Assembly (NCBI RefSeq): GCF_047663525.1
Contig: NC_092593.1
Coordinates: forward strand, 27,182,501-27,246,500
Direction: 5' to 3'
From: Anas platyrhynchos
Taxonomy: Eukaryota; Chordata; Aves; Anseriformes; Anatidae
DNA length: 64,000 bases
Shown: piece by piece, positions 59,591-64,000 of the stretch
Numbering within the stretch: the first letter of the stretch is position 1
Layout of the letters: every line of letters starts with the position of its first letter
Position numbers and translations under genes: made by a program
The notes under the pieces: generated by a model
What the model was told of the DNA's origin: nothing
The model's database searches: none
What the model saw: the letters and a program-made list of their open reading frames with translations, nothing else

Positions 59591-62500
59591 CATACCATAG
59601 CTTCACCTGATTCTGATGTTACTACACTCATCATACCATTCACTCCTTCCAGCAAAACTACCCTGCTTTGTCTTTCCTCCATGCCAGCTCTTCCTGTCCC
59701 ACCAATATAACTTAAAATGCTGATAGCTTGTATGTGAAGGGAGAAAGTATGAATGAAAAGAGGACGGAGATTATGCTATAGTGGGACACAAGTGTCCCTG
59801 GACCAGGATGAAATGACAACAAGGGGACATGATGTCTGTGAATATGTAACATAGGAGGCAGACTACAGGATTGCTTGAAGAAAGAGCACAGAATTACTTG
59901 AAGACATCATGATTTGGCACCTAACTTGTCTATTTCTTTCTGTTTAAAGATTTCCTCTTTTTTCTAGGTAACAGATAGGTGAAACTTGATGAAAACTAAA
60001 AGCAGTTTAATAGTAGCTCTCTCTCTCTCTCTCTGGTAAATATTGGGATAGGGTAAACGTAGGCACTATTTAACTGCAGATGTGCAGAAAATTTTGCTTG
60101 TAATGGCACATGAGTCTGTCTCCAGGTACTTTGCCAAATGCAGTTAATGTAAGGCAGTTAATTCAAGGGCTCACTCAGCACTATTTCAGTAAGACAAAAG
60201 TGAAAATTACTGGGTAGAAATGCTCAGACATAGTAAAAACTGGAATGATAAATCCAAAATTACATAGTTTAATATATACTTGCATGCAACTCATTAACCA
60301 TGGATCTTTTTACCAGTGTGATCTTTTCAGATATTTTTGAATGTTATAAGCTTGGAAGAAAGTTAATGAAAAAAATGCACCTTATTTGCTTTTATGTCTT
60401 CTCCTTTTTCTACTTGATTGTATTTTATTTATTTTTATTTAATGAGGTTTAGGAGTTTTAACTCTATACATTTGGGTAAGTGTGACAATATGCCAGTGTT
60501 GTTCTGAAGTGGGGCATGCATTCATCAACATACAATGCATGTAGGACTTGCAGAAAGACAGTAATTTCTACCTGGTTAAAAAAGAACAAGGAAGAATATT
60601 TTCATACAAATAACAGATGTTGGGTTGTCCAGCAGTGAATAAACTAGGTTTATTGAAAAGCAAACTAGTTTTAAAAATACTTCTGATTCTTTATTGTTAA
60701 ACCCTATAAAACAAACCAAAAGCAGAGAATGGCCTTCAGAAAAAAATACCAGTATTAAACTAAAGCACAAATTACAAACCAACTAACAAAACCAGCTTTA
60801 ATTTACCCGGATTACAAACAATTGTCTGATAGTTCCGATAATTATTTCCCACTGTAGCACCACTGGGTTTTATCAAGATGCATATTAGTATGTGCAGATA
60901 ATCCCAGCATTGAAGAATACTCAATGACTAAACCCAATTTGCATTAATTCAATTAAGTCATATCAACCACGAATTTCTAAATTAAGTCTAACAAAATATA
61001 TTTAGTTTTTCACACTTTCAATTAAACTGAACAAGAGAAGAAAGAAAGAAACTACTTACCGTTTGAGGATTCAGCTATTTACAGTTGTTTGTTTGTTTTA
61101 ATTCTTCCCTGTTCCTTTGTCATTACTTTTTGAATTAACACCTCATGGATTAAAATCCACTCTGGAAAGACAGATTTTAACTGCCTGACAATTGGGATCA
61201 GGAAAAGTGTAATTTCCTCTCTTCCTGTGAAACTAATGATTATTCACGCCTATCCTTTTGGTAAAGCTGTAATGTTTACTTGTGGCTTAACTGTGCACTA
61301 TGTCCCATAGTCAGCAACTATGACAACATTCTCCAACGACACATTTAAACCAAACTAGCTGGTGAAGAGAAGTTTGGCTCATTTAGGAAGGTCTGTATCC
61401 TTTTTCTATGCAGATTTTAGAAACTTGAATATTTTCATGCATAATGTGTAAAAGATATTCAACAAATGTGCCAAAGGCAAAATTATTCATTTAGCTGTTA
61501 CTTTGGTCTGGTAAAAACACACAAGTGTAGAAATGAATTACTATATGTGGGTGTATACATATAAAATGTATATACATACAAGTTGGAGAAGGATCTGTAG
61601 AAGCAGCACTCCATGCAACTCCTGCAAACACAAAGAACAGTGTTTCATTCTATGAAATCATTAATATTAGATAGTAATTTACAAAGTGAATGAAAAACAT
61701 ATATTTTGATGATTAAGATACCTTGAAAAAATACTATTAGAAATAGCCTGTTTCTCATAGTTTGCTTTTATACTTGCACATTTTCCTCCCTTTGTAAAAA
61801 TAAATAGGAATGTTTTTCTACATAACTTTTAGACCATAGCTATCCAGATTTTGTATTCACGTGACAATAAAATAAGAGATTATATCTGCCACTTTGATAA
61901 TAGTTGACATTAATGGAATTTTCAGAGTGCAGCAATGTGAACATTTTGATATGTCATTGACAACTAAAGATAAGTTACTGTTATTCGATGACTGTAAATA
62001 GCCAACTTGACAGCATTTTTTTTCCATTTTAGCCAAAGTTCTGTCTCCTTCCATACAAAGGAATGCTGTTTGGAATAAGTTCAGAATAAAGCTTATAGAG
62101 AGAACTAGAGAGTAATAGAGAACTACTGAGATTACAGAAACAAAAGGCAAAGTGAACTATAGTTGTTTTACTATGTATTTCACAATCTTCAGTACTACTG
62201 TAGGAATGAATCAAGTTGCACATTTTCACCTTACATAAATTAACAGGAACCACAGAGTTACTCAGAGATCTTAGGAAACAAATGCTTAGAAAGGAAGCCA
62301 GAGTTCACTGTCATGCATCTAAGGCACCCTGGATTTATATCCTTTATGGATTGAGTCATATGTCTCAAAAACTGCCCAAAACCAAACCAGGCTAGGTTAG
62401 AAAAAACCCAAAGCACAGAGATGAACCTGAGCCACACCAGAATTTTAGCTACCTCCATCTACCCGAGATCCAAGACACCAGTATAGCTGCCTACACCTAT

Positions 62501-64000
62501 TCTTCCAAAGAACTTAAGTCTTATTTTCCATTTAAAATATAAGTCCTGAAGGTTCAGTTATCCATCTTTTATATAACAGGTCTTTTGATTAAAAACACAA
62601 ATCCAAAATTCAATTTGGGATTGTATGGGTATTGTATTATTAATGGGATTATATCCTGGTGAGACACACAACAGACATGACTCTCACCTAGGAGGAAATT
62701 TAATTTCATGTACTGCAATCATCCATTAACAACTCACAGCTAAATTGTTGAAGTTTGTCGTGATGAATAACAATGTAGAAAATAAGCAGGTTCATAGGGA
62801 GGAGAGGATAACAAGTATCAGTCTGCACTAGACTGGATAACAAGTACACCAGTCTGCAGTTAGACTGTTGCTCCTAGCTACTGTGCTAGCTGTGACAGAA
62901 CTGCTCTGAAACACTAAAAAAAAAAATGCAAGCAGCAAAACTGAAGAGGAGTTCTTGTCACCTGCAAAAACACACAGCAAAGCTGAGCTTCAGCACAAAA
63001 TTAAATACAGCTCCCTGAAAAATACATACTAACAGGCTGGGTGTCCATATAGCACACATGGGTGATCAAGTAAAGTTGCTGCTTTGCAGCATTACTACTC
63101 AATATCTTAACCAAAAGGCACATCTACATATGGAATTGTGGAGCCTGCTGGTTACCCTCTACAATACTGTCTAACCATTGACATTCCTTAGGATTCATGG
63201 AGATGCAAAGGCTTTAAACTGGACAGTAGCTCCTTGCAAACAAATGGAAGATGGTTCCTGAAATCTAGTGCAAAGCCAGTGCTAATCAAGTCCAAATCAA
63301 GCTCAATCAACTATGCATGCTCTTAGTGTCTGTGGTCAGTGGTTTAAGCACATATTCATTTGTATTTTTAAAAGTTGCTTTTAATAGTCAGCTACATTCG
63401 TCAGATTGTTTTTCTGCTTAGTGGATGTAAATGCCTTTTGTGAAAGGTGCCAGGTGACCTTGACTCCTCGGGTATTTAGGTTATTTATCCATAGCAATGA
63501 ATGTGAGACAGGGAGAAGCAATGCGAGCTCTGCTTACTGCTCTGCATTTGCCCTCTCCTCTGATCACTCCCCAGAGAGAAAGCGTAGTTTTGCTTCTACA
63601 GCCTACCCAGCCCTCAGCCTCTCTAATGAGAAGGGAGCTGATAAATTCCAATAAGCATGCTGCTTGTGATAAAGGTAAAGCAAATTATTAGAAGCTCTGA
63701 AAAATGCTTTGGTATTTAAGAGCTCAGTTTTCTGTATGAAGTCCATATTAACTCTTCCACTGCCTTCAGAGAAAGCAAAATTAGCATCATCTCTAATAAA
63801 TTAAGAATTGGCTCAGGGAAGTAACCACAGGAAACCAATTCAACCAATGAGGCATCTAAAAAAACCAGCATTTATTTGTCCATTCTAGTTCCTTAAGCTG
63901 CATCAAGATGCACAAAGGTTAATTTTAACTTCTTATTAATTCACAATTATTATTTTTTAAGAAGACTATGAGCACCAAATTCAGCACTTAGCATGAACTT
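59591..64000. other. right-hand intergenic DNA, no gene seen
   Basis: AT-rich sequence with a short (TC)n run at about 60018-60033, an imperfect tandem at 62806-62866 and no open frame that resembles a protein. In mammals ZDBF2 and ADAM23 follow GPR1; neither is recognisable before the right edge. Confidence 0.55.
62806..62866. repeat. imperfect tandem duplication, about 29-32 bp
   Basis: ggataacaagta followed by a cagtctgca and tagact segment occurs at 62806-62834 and again at 62835-62866 with small insertions and substitutions. Confidence 0.75.

Overview
The window is nuclear DNA from a sauropsid, most likely a bird. It has split genes with GT-AG introns, CpG-island promoters in AT-rich sequence, and degenerate CR1 LINE tails typical of bird genomes. 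The gene order INO80D - NDUFS1 - EEF1B2 - GPR1/CMKLR2 matches human 2q33.3 as I recall it. The species cannot be named from sequence alone. I see no prokaryotic, phage, CRISPR or plasmid-like element.

Layout. (1) 1-17.5 kb: the 5' part of INO80D on the minus strand. Two coding exons (1689-2437 and 8009-8226) give the first 322 codons. A large CpG island at about 16.2-17.5 kb holds a likely untranslated first exon with a splice donor at 17350/17349. The rest of the gene lies beyond the left edge. (2) 17.5-25.1 kb: AT-rich intergenic DNA with no gene I can support. (3) 25.1-38.9 kb: complete NDUFS1 on the minus strand, with 18 coding exons (725 aa), an untranslated first exon, and all iron-sulphur ligand motifs intact. 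(4) 38.9-39.45 kb: a head-to-head CpG-island promoter shared by NDUFS1 and EEF1B2. It has an NRF-1-like site, a short tandem repeat, a TATA box and a 5'TOP start for EEF1B2. (5) 39.4-43.15 kb: complete EEF1B2 on the plus strand (six coding exons, 224 aa). Its introns carry two small nucleolar RNAs: SNORD51 (C/D box, with a 14-nt guide to 28S rRNA) and an H/ACA RNA that I call SNORA41. (6) 43.2-46.2 kb: intergenic DNA with a CR1 fragment and an excellent CTCF-type motif at about 44.03 kb. (7) 46.2-47.8 kb: the single coding exon of GPR1/CMKLR2, a chemerin receptor, on the minus strand. It has a canonical DRY motif. (8) 47.8-64 kb: no recognised protein gene. This stretch has two ancient MIR-like SINE remnants, a CR1 tail, a long purine-only microsatellite and a compact direct repeat/palindrome.

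The genes are linked mainly by position. NDUFS1 is the largest core subunit of respiratory complex I. EEF1B2 is a translation elongation exchange factor, and its TOP promoter also drives ribosome-modifying snoRNAs from its introns. The shared promoter therefore couples mitochondrial and translational housekeeping output. INO80D is a chromatin-remodelling complex subunit and GPR1 is a tissue-restricted receptor. I found no new biological system. The most useful observations are the intron-encoded snoRNA pair, the bidirectional promoter architecture, the CTCF-like site, and the DRY motif where mammalian GPR1 is recalled to have DHY.
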